From Methylorubrum suomiense (lineage in GTDB: Bacteria > Pseudomonadota > Alphaproteobacteria > Rhizobiales > Beijerinckiaceae): DNA of 64,000 nucleotides. The DNA is taken from contig NZ_BPRE01000001.1 of the NCBI RefSeq assembly GCF_022179765.1, positions 372,001 to 436,000 on the forward strand. Direction: 5' to 3'. The notes under the pieces are model-generated. The model saw nothing but the letters and a program-made list of their open reading frames with translations. It made no database searches and was not told the origin of the DNA. The position numbers were made by a program, and so were the translations under genes. Below, in pieces: positions 17,427 to 24,529 of this stretch (position 1 is its first letter; the number at the start of each line of letters is the position of its first letter).

Positions 17427-18326
17427 GTGGCGGAAGCGGAGCGGATGGTGACAAGCGTGGCGTCCGATGCCCCGGCGGCCCGGAAGGCGCTGCTCAATGA
17501 GCGCGAGGCGCGTCTCGCCCTGCTCGTCGTCGGCCTCCTCAATGCCCTTCTCCACCCGGTGCGCGACGCGGTCGCGGCATCGGGTCTGTCCGGTGCGGTG
17601 ATGGGAACCTTCGGCATCAGCGCCATCGTCTGGATCGCCCTGGCACTCGTCGCCCGGCTGCTGGCGGCCGAGCCCGACCGGGGGATGCGACGAACCGAGT
17701 TCGCGATTCACCTCGCCGTCCTCGCCCTGATCCTCGTCCCGCTCCGTCATGTCGCCTGGATCGGGCTGACGCTGATGGCCCTCAACGTCGTGGCGCACGC
17801 GGCGCGGGACTCCGCAGCCGCGCGGGGCGGATGGCTGCTCCTCGCCGTCGGCGTCCCGATGTTCTGGGGCAAGCTCGCCCTGTCGCTGTGCAGCGGGGTC
17901 GTCCTGACCCTCGACGCGATGCTCGTGAGCGCCGTGCTCGGCCTGCCGCGGCTCGGCAACACCCTCGCCCTCGCCGACGGACGCACGCATCTCTGGATCG
18001 AGTCGAGCTGCTCCTCGATGCTCAACCTCTCCCTGGTCGTCCTGTGCTGGACGATGTTCTGCACGCTACGCGGCATCGGGCTGCGCCGCGGCCTGCCCTG
18101 GTGCGGGCTCTGCGCCGGCCTGATCATTGCCCTCAATGTCGGCCGCATCAGTTTGATCGCCGCCTTTCCGGCGCATCACGACATGCTGCATGGCGGCCTC
18201 GGCGCGAGCGTGGCGAACTGGCTGTTCGTGGCCGTGATGCTCTGCGTCTTCGAATTCGGAATGTGCCGACACGATCGGGAAGTCTCCCCACCGACCGTTC
18301 GCCGGATGGCGCGCCATGCGGCCTAG
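17427..18326 (+). CDS. Exosortase/archaeosortase-family membrane transpeptidase-like protein
   Basis: A 299-residue polytopic inner-membrane protein with about eight helices. The three family landmarks appear in order: a Cys in ESSCSSMLN (Cys195), an Arg in NVGRISLIAAF (Arg240, after Asn237), and a His in the HHDMLHGGLG segment (His250/251/255). Exosortases use this Cys-Arg-His set to cut and relocate proteins bearing PEP-CTERM-like tails. The start is GTG 17427 or ATG 17445. The neighbours are a candidate substrate upstream and a partner whose start overlaps this stop. The exact exosortase subtype could not be assigned. The wider neighbourhood has polysaccharide genes (opgC, a flippase, a CelD-like protein), as exosortase systems often do. 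Confidence 0.75.
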   Translation: MAEAERMVTSVASDAPAARKALLNEREARLALLVVGLLNALLHPVRDAVAASGLSGAVMGTFGISAIVWIALALVARLLAAEPDRGMRRTEFAIHLAVLALILVPLRHVAWIGLTLMALNVVAHAARDSAAARGGWLLLAVGVPMFWGKLALSLCSGVVLTLDAMLVSAVLGLPRLGNTLALADGRTHLWIESSCSSMLNLSLVVLCWTMFCTLRGIGLRRGLPWCGLCAGLIIALNVGRISLIAAFPAHHDMLHGGLGASVANWLFVAVMLCVFEFGMCRHDREVSPPTVRRMARHAA

Positions 18327-18825
18327 AGTTTCGACGCGATCCGTTCTCCGGGCGCTCCTCCTCGTCCTGCTCGCGGCCTCGGTGCCGCTGAAGCTTTGGA
18401 CCCTGCCCGAGGCCCGCGCATCGAGCCAAGCGGGCGACGACGCAATCCGCGAGGGCATGCGGGCCTTCCTCGCCGAGGCGGGGTTCTCGGCGCAAGTGGA
18501 GGCGGGGCTCGTCGACCTGCCGGCGGCCTCCGGGGCGCGCGACGGCTGCCGCGTGCTGCTCGCGAACGTGGCCACCCAGGGCTATCACCGCGACCTGATC
18601 TTCCGCCTTGCCGGATCGGGGGACAAGGTCTCCTTCCTGTTCCGAGGGCGCGCCCACCCGGACCAGCCGGGCTGGGCGACCTGGACCTCCCACCTCCTGT
18701 CACGTCTGCGCCTCGCCTCGGCGGACCCCGCCGGGCCCGGAGGCGAGCGGGTCTACGCGGTGCTGGCGGCCGGAGCCTGCGATCTCGACGCGTCGGCCTG
18801 GGCGAAATTTTGGGCGGAGACTTGA
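18316..18825 (+). CDS. Membrane-anchored exosortase-associated protein (EpsI-like position)
   Basis: A 169-residue protein with an N-terminal membrane segment (about 11-28, VLRALLLVLLAASVPLKLWT) and a periplasmic domain with two or three cysteines (GARDGCRVLLANV, GACDLDAS). No family is firmly recognised. Size, topology and position directly after the exosortase match the EpsI/DUF3485-type partner proteins seen in other exosortase loci. ATG 18316 overlaps the exosortase stop codon by 11 bases, which implies coupled translation and a shared role. Confidence 0.6.
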   Translation: MRPRVSTRSVLRALLLVLLAASVPLKLWTLPEARASSQAGDDAIREGMRAFLAEAGFSAQVEAGLVDLPAASGARDGCRVLLANVATQGYHRDLIFRLAGSGDKVSFLFRGRAHPDQPGWATWTSHLLSRLRLASADPAGPGGERVYAVLAAGACDLDASAWAKFWAET

Positions 18826-18878
18826 GCGGGGAACCGGGCGACGGCGCAGGTCAGAGAGAGGCCGTCCCGCAGCTTGCC

Positions 18879-19080
18879 CTGGTCGAAACGCCGCCCGGGT
18901 GATGTCGAACCGAGCGCGCATCGGCCTTCCCGTATCCGGCATCGCGGGAGCGCGCGGCCATGGCGGCGGACGAGTCAGCCGTCGGGCTCCCTCCGGGGCG
19001 GCCCGTCCCTCCCCGAGCGGGCGCCGATCTCGCGCAGGTGCGGATGGCCCGGTCGGGCGGCGCTTCCTCTCGGAGGTGGG
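18879..19080 (+). pseudogene. Decayed duplicate of the 5' end of the flippase gene
   Basis: This stretch aligns with 21392-21580, the leader and first about 35 codons of the intact flippase. Both have CTGGT(C/T)GAAAC(G/A)CCGCCC, then CGCGCATCGGCCTTCCCG / CGCGTCGGCCTTCCCG, then CCATGGCGGCGGACGAGT around the start codon, then CTCCCTCCGGGGCG and CTCCCCGAGCGGGC. The copy opens MAADESAVG where the intact protein has MAADELAAG, then shifts frame through small insertions and deletions and loses similarity. It has no useful open frame and is best read as a remnant of a duplication, with the two exported-protein genes lying between the copies. Confidence 0.7.
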
Positions 19081-19217
19081 GCCGCCGCCCAGGTCGAGGC
19101 CGGACTCTTCGGCCTCCCGGTCAACTCCGCGAAAGGGTTCCCTGGGGCGATCACCGCGACCCGACGCGCTCCGCATCCGCCCGCAGCACTGACTGCCTCT
19201 CTATAGGAAAAGCTCGT

Positions 19218-19613
19218 TCATTTTGCTTTTTTGCCGGCGGCGATTGCTTTTCCAAGCTTGATTTGAACCTTGTACTGCTCGCACACCTCGGCAACTTCGA
19301 CATTGTTCTTGGCGGCCAGTTCCGCGAGGGTTTGCTCCTCGCCCTCAAGATAGGAAATGCCCTCGCGGCCCTTCCGCTCGTGAAGATCGCCCTTCGGGGT
19401 CGGAGATGGTTTGCCGTAGATCTCCGCAATGCCAATCTCGAAGAATTGCGCGGAATCGGCCGGGAGCCACCCCTTGTCACTGCAATAGGCGATGAGGCCG
19501 AGATCGTTTCTGTGTTCGAGGTAGGCACGGCTGCTGTCCTGCGCCGAGGCGCTTGCACTGGGGACCAAGGCATAGGGGGCGAGGGCCAAGAGGAATGCCG
19601 GCATCCACGTCAT
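19218..19613 (-). CDS. Small secreted protein of unknown function
   Basis: No family was recognised. The 131-residue product has a signal peptide (MTWMPAFLLALAPYALV..., cleavage near ASA23) and a hydrophilic, charged mature part with two cysteines (AYCSDKG, EVCEQY) and a Lys-rich C terminus (KAIAAGKKAK). A Leu/Glu helix (EEQTLAELAAKNNVEVAE) is likely. Codon use is less GC-biased than in neighbouring genes. It lies between the flippase remnant and the intact flippase, on the opposite strand, in the same direction as the gene at 19705-21048, so the two probably arrived together. Confidence 0.7.
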   Translation of the reverse strand: MTWMPAFLLALAPYALVPSASASAQDSSRAYLEHRNDLGLIAYCSDKGWLPADSAQFFEIGIAEIYGKPSPTPKGDLHERKGREGISYLEGEEQTLAELAAKNNVEVAEVCEQYKVQIKLGKAIAAGKKAK

Positions 19614-19704
19614 GATGTTTCCTTCGGTCGATGGGAGGGGTCGGGTCGCGGCGTTTTCGCGAGCGGATCGGGGCGGATGAGCCGATCCGGCGAGGCGCGG
19701 GCGA

Positions 19705-21048
19705 TCAGTCGTTGGCCCGGGCCTTGACGCCGAGAAGCGTCACCAGCTTCTCCGGCTCGCCCTGGGCCGCCATCAGGAGGGCAATGGCCGGCACGGGGGA
19801 AGCCGGGGCGAGGGTGACGGTCAGGGATCGCGGATCCGAGAGGTAGGCATTGGCGGCCCGCAGAGCGGCCTCCGACAGAGGCTGCCCGAGCATCTGTGCG
19901 CGCTTCGTGACCTCACCCGCGGCAGCGATCTTGAGGACGGTGACGAGCTGCGGCGGCGACAAACTCTGCTTTTCGGCCAGGAAGGCGAAGAGCCGTTTCG
20001 TGAGGCCGCCCTCCTCGAACCGCAGGGATGCGCCGTTGATCGTCAATCCGGCGAACATTTGGAGCATGGCCGCCTGCGCGGCGACCGACGGCTTCCGGGT
20101 GGTATCGCGTGAATCGATCGTGGCCGGATCGACCGCCTTCCGCATCTTGGAGAGCGCGTCCAGCGTATAACCGGAAAGATCGAAGGCGACGGCGAGACGC
20201 CCGAAGCCGTCCATGGCCAGTTGCCCCTCTTCGAGCACCAGGCGGCCGTCCGCGAGCGACCAGCGCCCTTTCAGGCCGGCGCTTCCCTGCGATTTTGGAA
20301 GGCCGACCTTCTTCCATTCCTCGCTGTTGGCGGCCTCGCCGAGAGCCTCGAAATTGTACGAAAGGCCGTCCGCCCGGAACTCGAACGTCAGGCCGGTGTC
20401 TCGGGGTTGCTCGCGAACCGCGTAGGTCACCCGCTGGAAGGTCGCGACCGGCGGAACACCGCCGGCACCGATCTCGGCCGGGCCCATCGCAAAGGATCGG
20501 CAATAGGTCAGATCCTGCAACGCCCGGCCCTCGGGCTTGGGCGCGATCTGGCAGCCGGTGAAGACCGTGTTGCGGAGGACGAAGTGACTCTTCTCGTCGT
20601 CGATGGCGATGTCGGGCACGGCGATGCGCTCGATCGTGTAGCCGCCATCCGCGCGCGGCGTGACGCCTTCGAGGGTCAGTTCGCCGGCCTCCAGGGGCGG
20701 CAGATCGAGACCGCCGGTCGCCGTAATCCGCAAGCCGCGCAGAACAAGGTTGCGCCCGACTTCCTCGACGCGTTCGGCCGCCAGGACAAAGCCGGATCGT
20801 TCCGTTTGCAGGCGCAGCTTCGCAAGCAGATCTTGGCCGTCGAGTGCGGCGGCGGGGCCGGCACCGAGGATGAGCATGGCCCCTATCAAGAAGCGGGCGC
20901 GACCCCGCTTCGTACGGTCTCCGGCGGATTCATGGCCAAGCTTGACTCGGCACAGGGCACGGGAACCGACCGCCGACGCTCTAGCCATGCGATGAAAGAA
21001 TGATCGAGCCGTAATCATTGAATGGCGCGTTTTATCAATCTTCGTCAT
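19705..21048 (-). CDS. Exported protein of unknown function, repetitive beta-type
   Basis: No family was recognised. The product is about 447 residues. A hydrophobic signal-like segment (ARFLIGAMLILGAGPAAA) lies some 60 residues after ATG 21048, so the true start may be further downstream (ATG 21018 or 20988); TTG 21078 is also open. The mature part alternates short beta-like stretches with Gly (LVLRGLRITATGGLDLPPLE, GELTLEGVTPRADGGYTIER, GLTFEFRADGLSYNFEALGE), which recalls AsmA-like or other lipid-transfer/scaffold folds, but this is only an impression. The C-terminal half is helical. It precedes the gene at 19218-19613 in the same direction with a 91-base gap. Confidence 0.65.
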   Translation of the reverse strand: MTKIDKTRHSMITARSFFHRMARASAVGSRALCRVKLGHESAGDRTKRGRARFLIGAMLILGAGPAAALDGQDLLAKLRLQTERSGFVLAAERVEEVGRNLVLRGLRITATGGLDLPPLEAGELTLEGVTPRADGGYTIERIAVPDIAIDDEKSHFVLRNTVFTGCQIAPKPEGRALQDLTYCRSFAMGPAEIGAGGVPPVATFQRVTYAVREQPRDTGLTFEFRADGLSYNFEALGEAANSEEWKKVGLPKSQGSAGLKGRWSLADGRLVLEEGQLAMDGFGRLAVAFDLSGYTLDALSKMRKAVDPATIDSRDTTRKPSVAAQAAMLQMFAGLTINGASLRFEEGGLTKRLFAFLAEKQSLSPPQLVTVLKIAAAGEVTKRAQMLGQPLSEAALRAANAYLSDPRSLTVTLAPASPVPAIALLMAAQGEPEKLVTLLGVKARAND

Positions 21049-21472
21049 GTCGGTTTTCGAGCCGCCTTCTATAACCAAATCAATATAATTGTGAACAATT
21101 GACCCGTATTACCGAGCTGCAGCGGGCATATCCAAAACAAATCCCCCCATCAACTGTAAATCGGAAGCTCATCGGCCGTAGAGCCGCTGGGGGCAGACAA
21201 GAGAGCGATGCTCGAAAGCAGTGCACCGTAGTTGCGACCGAAATGTTGATCGAACCGCTCTCGGTTTCCTGGAAGTCCCGACAGATGAAAGGATGGACGA
21301 CCGCAAAAAACCCGGGGCCGGTCAGGGAGACGACGGTGCGAAGCCTCGAACCGGACGGCGAAGACCGAACGGGACCGAGGCGCGGCTTAACCTGGTTGAA
21401 ACACCGCCCTGGTTAGGGTGAACCGAGAGCGCGTCGGCCTTCCCGCATCCGGCGCCGCGGGAGGGTGCAGCC
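21049..21472. other. AT-richer upstream region of the inserted gene pair
   Basis: These 424 bases are clearly less GC-rich than the rest, especially 21050-21170. They hold the palindrome at 21087-21100 and, from 21392 on, the flippase leader that is duplicated at 18879. A 105-codon frame (21099-21416) lacks protein-like composition and a ribosome binding site and was not accepted. Confidence 0.4.
21087..21100. promoter_or_regulatory. Palindromic operator-like site
   Basis: AATTGT-GA-ACAATT is a 14-base palindrome with perfect six-base arms, in AT-rich DNA 39 bases upstream of ATG 21048. It resembles a dimeric regulator site for the exported-protein gene; the regulator is unknown. Confidence 0.45.
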
Positions 21473-22873
21473 ATGGCGGCGGACGAGTTGGCGGCCGGCT
21501 CCCTCCGGGGCGCCCCGTCTCTCCCCGAGCGGGCACGCGCCCGGCTGCTGGCGGCCCGATCGGGCGTCGGTGGGGCGGCGGTCGGCGTGTTCGGCCTGCG
21601 CATCGCCGCCGCCGGCTGCGCCTATCTCGCGCAGGTGCTGATGGCCCGGATGATGGGCGGCGCGGAATACGGCATCTTCGCCACCGTCTGGGTCTGGATC
21701 GCGATCCTCGGCCACACTGCGACCCTGGGGCTTGCCCAGGGCGCCTGCCGTTTCCTGCCCGTCGAGCGGGCCCGCGGCCATCTCGACGCGGTGCGCGGCT
21801 TCCTGCTGGGCGGGGCGCTCGCCAGCGCGGCGGGCGGCTTGGGTCTCGCCCTCGCCGGTCTCGCCCTCACCGAGATCCGGCACGATCTGCTCGACGGCCC
21901 CTATGGCGGCCCGGTCCTCGTCGCGGTCCTCGTCGTGCCGCTCTTCGCCTTCCAGGATTATCTCGAAGGGGTGGCCCGCAGCCAGGGCTGGCCGATGCTC
22001 GCCATCGCCCCGCCCTATCTGATGCGGCAGGGCCTGATCATGGTCGGCATGGCCGGCGCCGTCCTGTTCGGCGCCCCTGCCCATGCCTGGGTCGCCATCG
22101 CCTGCACCCTCGTCGCCACCGGCATTGCGGCGACCATCCAGGGGGTCCTGCTGCTGGCGCGTCTGCGCCGCCACCTCCCCGCCGGCCCCCGGCGTTACCG
22201 CTGGCGGATCTGGTTCGGCGCCTGCCTGCCGATCGCGGCGGCCGAACTCGCCACCAGCGCCTTCGGCTTCATCGACGTGGTGCTGCTGGGCTTCCTCGCC
22301 CCGCCCGCCGCGGTCGGCCTGTACTTCGCCGCCACCCGCATCCAGCAATTCGTGGTCTTCGTCGCCTACGCCGCCTCGGCGGCCACCGCGCCGCGCTTCG
22401 CCGCCGCCCGCGCCGAGGGCGACGAGGCCGGGCTCGCCGGGCTGGTGCGGGCGCAGGCGCGCTGGACCTTCCTCGGCACCGCGCTGGTCGGCCTCGGCGT
22501 GCTCGCCGCCGCCCCGCTGCTGCTCGGCCTGTTCGGCTCCGATTTCCACGACAGCCTGCCGGTGCTGGCGATCCTGGTCGCTGGCGGCGTCACGGCGAGC
22601 CTGTTCGGACCGGGCGAGGACATCCTGACCATGCTCGGCGGCGAACGGCTCTGCGTCGCCATCACCGTGGCCATGCTGGCACTCGCGGTCCTGCTCTGCC
22701 TCGTCCTCATTCCCTGGCTCGGCGTGATCGGGGCGGCGCTCGCCATGGCCGGCGCCAGCGCGCTGCGCGGGCTCGCCATGGCGGCGGGCGCCTATGCCGT
22801 GCACGGGATCGCGACACCCGCTTTCCCCCTCCCCTTCCTCCCAAGTTTCACCCGCGGCCACGGTGCTGCCTGA
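21473..22873 (+). CDS. Polysaccharide flippase (Wzx/MOP superfamily)
   Basis: A 466-residue inner-membrane protein with about 12-14 hydrophobic segments, of the MOP flippase superfamily that moves lipid-linked oligosaccharide across the membrane. Typical features are the early GLRIAAAGCAYLAQVLMARM segment with GGAEYGIFATVWVW, the central GFLAPPAAVGLYFAATRIQQ and the late WLGVIGAALAMAGASALRGL. The first 35 residues are a polar extension. It is followed two bases later by a CelD/BioF2-like GNAT gene, so an exopolysaccharide role is probable. A broken copy of its 5' end occurs at 18879-19080. Confidence 0.85.
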   Translation: MAADELAAGSLRGAPSLPERARARLLAARSGVGGAAVGVFGLRIAAAGCAYLAQVLMARMMGGAEYGIFATVWVWIAILGHTATLGLAQGACRFLPVERARGHLDAVRGFLLGGALASAAGGLGLALAGLALTEIRHDLLDGPYGGPVLVAVLVVPLFAFQDYLEGVARSQGWPMLAIAPPYLMRQGLIMVGMAGAVLFGAPAHAWVAIACTLVATGIAATIQGVLLLARLRRHLPAGPRRYRWRIWFGACLPIAAAELATSAFGFIDVVLLGFLAPPAAVGLYFAATRIQQFVVFVAYAASAATAPRFAAARAEGDEAGLAGLVRAQARWTFLGTALVGLGVLAAAPLLLGLFGSDFHDSLPVLAILVAGGVTASLFGPGEDILTMLGGERLCVAITVAMLALAVLLCLVLIPWLGVIGAALAMAGASALRGLAMAAGAYAVHGIATPAFPLPFLPSFTRGHGAA

Positions 22874-22875
22874 CC

Positions 22876-24033
22876 ATGGGCCTCCCGCTGCGCTCCGCCC
22901 CGCCGGTCCCGTTCGAGGCCGCCATCGAACCCGTCGCCGCCATCGAGGCGGTAGCCTGGGACGCCCTTACCCGGCACGCCGTCGCGCCGCATCCGTTCTA
23001 CGCCCGCCGCCCGGTCGAGGCGCATCGGGCGAGCGGGCTCGGGCCGGCGGATCTCGCCGCGGTCACCGTGCGCGGTCCCGACGGTCTGTCGGCGCTGCTG
23101 CCCTTCGTCCTGCGGGCCGACATCGCCGGGCTCGGCGGCGCGGTGGCGCAGCCCTTCCTCTCCCCCTACGTGACGGAGACCACCCCCCTCGTCGCCGACG
23201 GTCCCGATCTCGACGACCGGCTCGATGCCCTGGTGACGGGCCTCGCCCGCGCCTCGGGGGGACGCTGCTGGCGCTGGCCGCTGCTCCCCGTCGAGGGCCG
23301 TCTCGGCGCGGGGCTGGTCGCCGCGATGGAGCGGGCCGGCTGGCAGGTCGCCACCGTGGGGAGCTTCGAGCGCCCGGTCCTCGACCGGCGCGCGGACCAT
23401 GCCGCCTTCCTCGCCGACCATCCCCACAAGAGCCGCCTCAAGGATCTGCGCCGCCGCCGCCGCCGCCTCGGGGAGGCGGGGGCGCTGACCTTCGAGGTGG
23501 CGACGACGGGGCCGGCGCTGGAGCGGGCGCTCGACGCCTTCCTGGAGCTTGAGGCCGCCGGCTGGAAGGGCGCCGCGGGCACGGCCCTGGCAAGCCGCCC
23601 GGACAGCGCCCTGTTCGCCCGCGCCCTGTTCCGGCAGGACGAGACGGCACCGGCCGACCCGCCGACGGTGCGGGCGGATTGCGTGCGGCTCGACGGCCGG
23701 GTGATCGCCGCGAGCCTCGCCCTCGTGGCCGGGCGCACCGCCTATCTCCTGAAGATCGCCTACGACGAAACCCTGCGCAGCTACGCTCCCGGGCTGGTGC
23801 TGGAGGATCAGATCGTGCGCGCCCTGCACGACACCGCCTTCGCGGATCGGCTCGATTCGGCGACGCTGCCCGGCTCGCCCCTGGAGCATCTCTATCCCGA
23901 GCGGGCCCGGATCGCCGAGATCCTGGCCCTGCCCCCCGGCGCCAGCCTGTTCCCGCTGGAGCGGCGCGCCGACCTCGCACGCTTCGAGCATCGCGCCCGC
24001 GCGGAGATGAAGCGGCTCATCGGGCGGCGATAG
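22876..24033 (+). CDS. CelD/BioF2-like GNAT acetyltransferase
   Basis: A 385-residue cytosolic protein of the GNAT_6/CelD type (BioF2-like domain), a family found in polysaccharide biosynthesis loci. The second half has the domain pattern: SRLKDLRRRRRRL, FLELEAAGWKGAAGTAL, then DGRVIAASLALVAGRTAYLLKIAYDETLRSYAPGLVLE, where LKIAYDE-x-YAPG is the family core. The substrate is not known. ATG 22876 lies two bases after the flippase stop, which marks an operon. The frame is open far upstream, but that is the flippase gene read out of frame. Confidence 0.85.
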   Translation: MGLPLRSAPPVPFEAAIEPVAAIEAVAWDALTRHAVAPHPFYARRPVEAHRASGLGPADLAAVTVRGPDGLSALLPFVLRADIAGLGGAVAQPFLSPYVTETTPLVADGPDLDDRLDALVTGLARASGGRCWRWPLLPVEGRLGAGLVAAMERAGWQVATVGSFERPVLDRRADHAAFLADHPHKSRLKDLRRRRRRLGEAGALTFEVATTGPALERALDAFLELEAAGWKGAAGTALASRPDSALFARALFRQDETAPADPPTVRADCVRLDGRVIAASLALVAGRTAYLLKIAYDETLRSYAPGLVLEDQIVRALHDTAFADRLDSATLPGSPLEHLYPERARIAEILALPPGASLFPLERRADLARFEHRARAEMKRLIGRR

Positions 24034-24048
24034 GCACGCGCCGGGCGC

Positions 24049-24486
24049 TCACAGGAGCAGCAGCCCGCCCGCCAGAACGACGAAGGCCACGAGCCCGGCC
24101 AACAGCACGATCCGGTCGGCCGGCTGCGCCTCCGCGGATCCGGCCGAGGCGGTGCCGGTCGCCGCTCCCGCATTCATGGCACCGCGCGCGGAACCGGATG
24201 CCCCCGTTCGCGCGGCCGCCTCCACGGCCGGATTTCGGGCCGGGGCGCCCCGCGCGGGGGCAGGCAGCTCGGGCACCGGCCCCACCGGCGGCTCGCCCCG
24301 CGGCCCGAACGCTTCCGGCTCGACGCTCACGCCCGCCGCGTCCAGTTCCAGCATCACGAGGACGAGGGCGTCCACATCCATCGCATCGATCGGCAGGAAC
24401 CGCTGAAGATCGTCGGCGGAGAGTTCGCCCCGCGCGCGGCCGAGAGCGACGAGCCGGTCGAGGGTGGCGCGATCGATCGTCGACAT
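24049..24486 (-). CDS. Membrane-tethered protein with sigma-70 region 1.1-like domain
   Basis: A 145-residue protein. Residues 3-58 (DRATLDRLVALGRARGELSA followed by DDLQRFLPIDAMDVDALVLVMLELDAAGVSVEPE) resemble sigma-70 region 1.1, the acidic helical module that fills the RNA polymerase main channel in free sigma factors. A Pro/Ala-rich linker (60-124) leads to a C-terminal membrane helix (126-145) that ends the protein, so the domain would face the cytosol. There is no other sigma region. ATG 24486 is chosen because it gives the domain start. It follows the Mfd paralogue by 43 bases on the same strand, a probable operon that joins two transcription-related modules. Confidence 0.7.
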   Translation of the reverse strand: MSTIDRATLDRLVALGRARGELSADDLQRFLPIDAMDVDALVLVMLELDAAGVSVEPEAFGPRGEPPVGPVPELPAPARGAPARNPAVEAAARTGASGSARGAMNAGAATGTASAGSAEAQPADRIVLLAGLVAFVVLAGGLLLL

Positions 24487-24529
24487 GGGGCTCCTGACGC
24501 GAGGTCCTGCGGCGCGCAGGCCTTTGCCG

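Noticed and set aside
18960-19727. 255-codon frame starting at the flippase remnant
   Set aside because: Starts like the flippase (MAADE) but leaves frame at once and then runs antisense to the secreted-protein gene at 19218-19613.
21099-21416. 105-codon frame in the AT-richer gap
   Set aside because: No ribosome binding site, no hydrophobic core, overlaps the duplicated flippase leader.
21418-22875. Long upstream extension of the GNAT gene frame
   Set aside because: It is the flippase coding region read in the wrong frame; the real start is ATG 22876.
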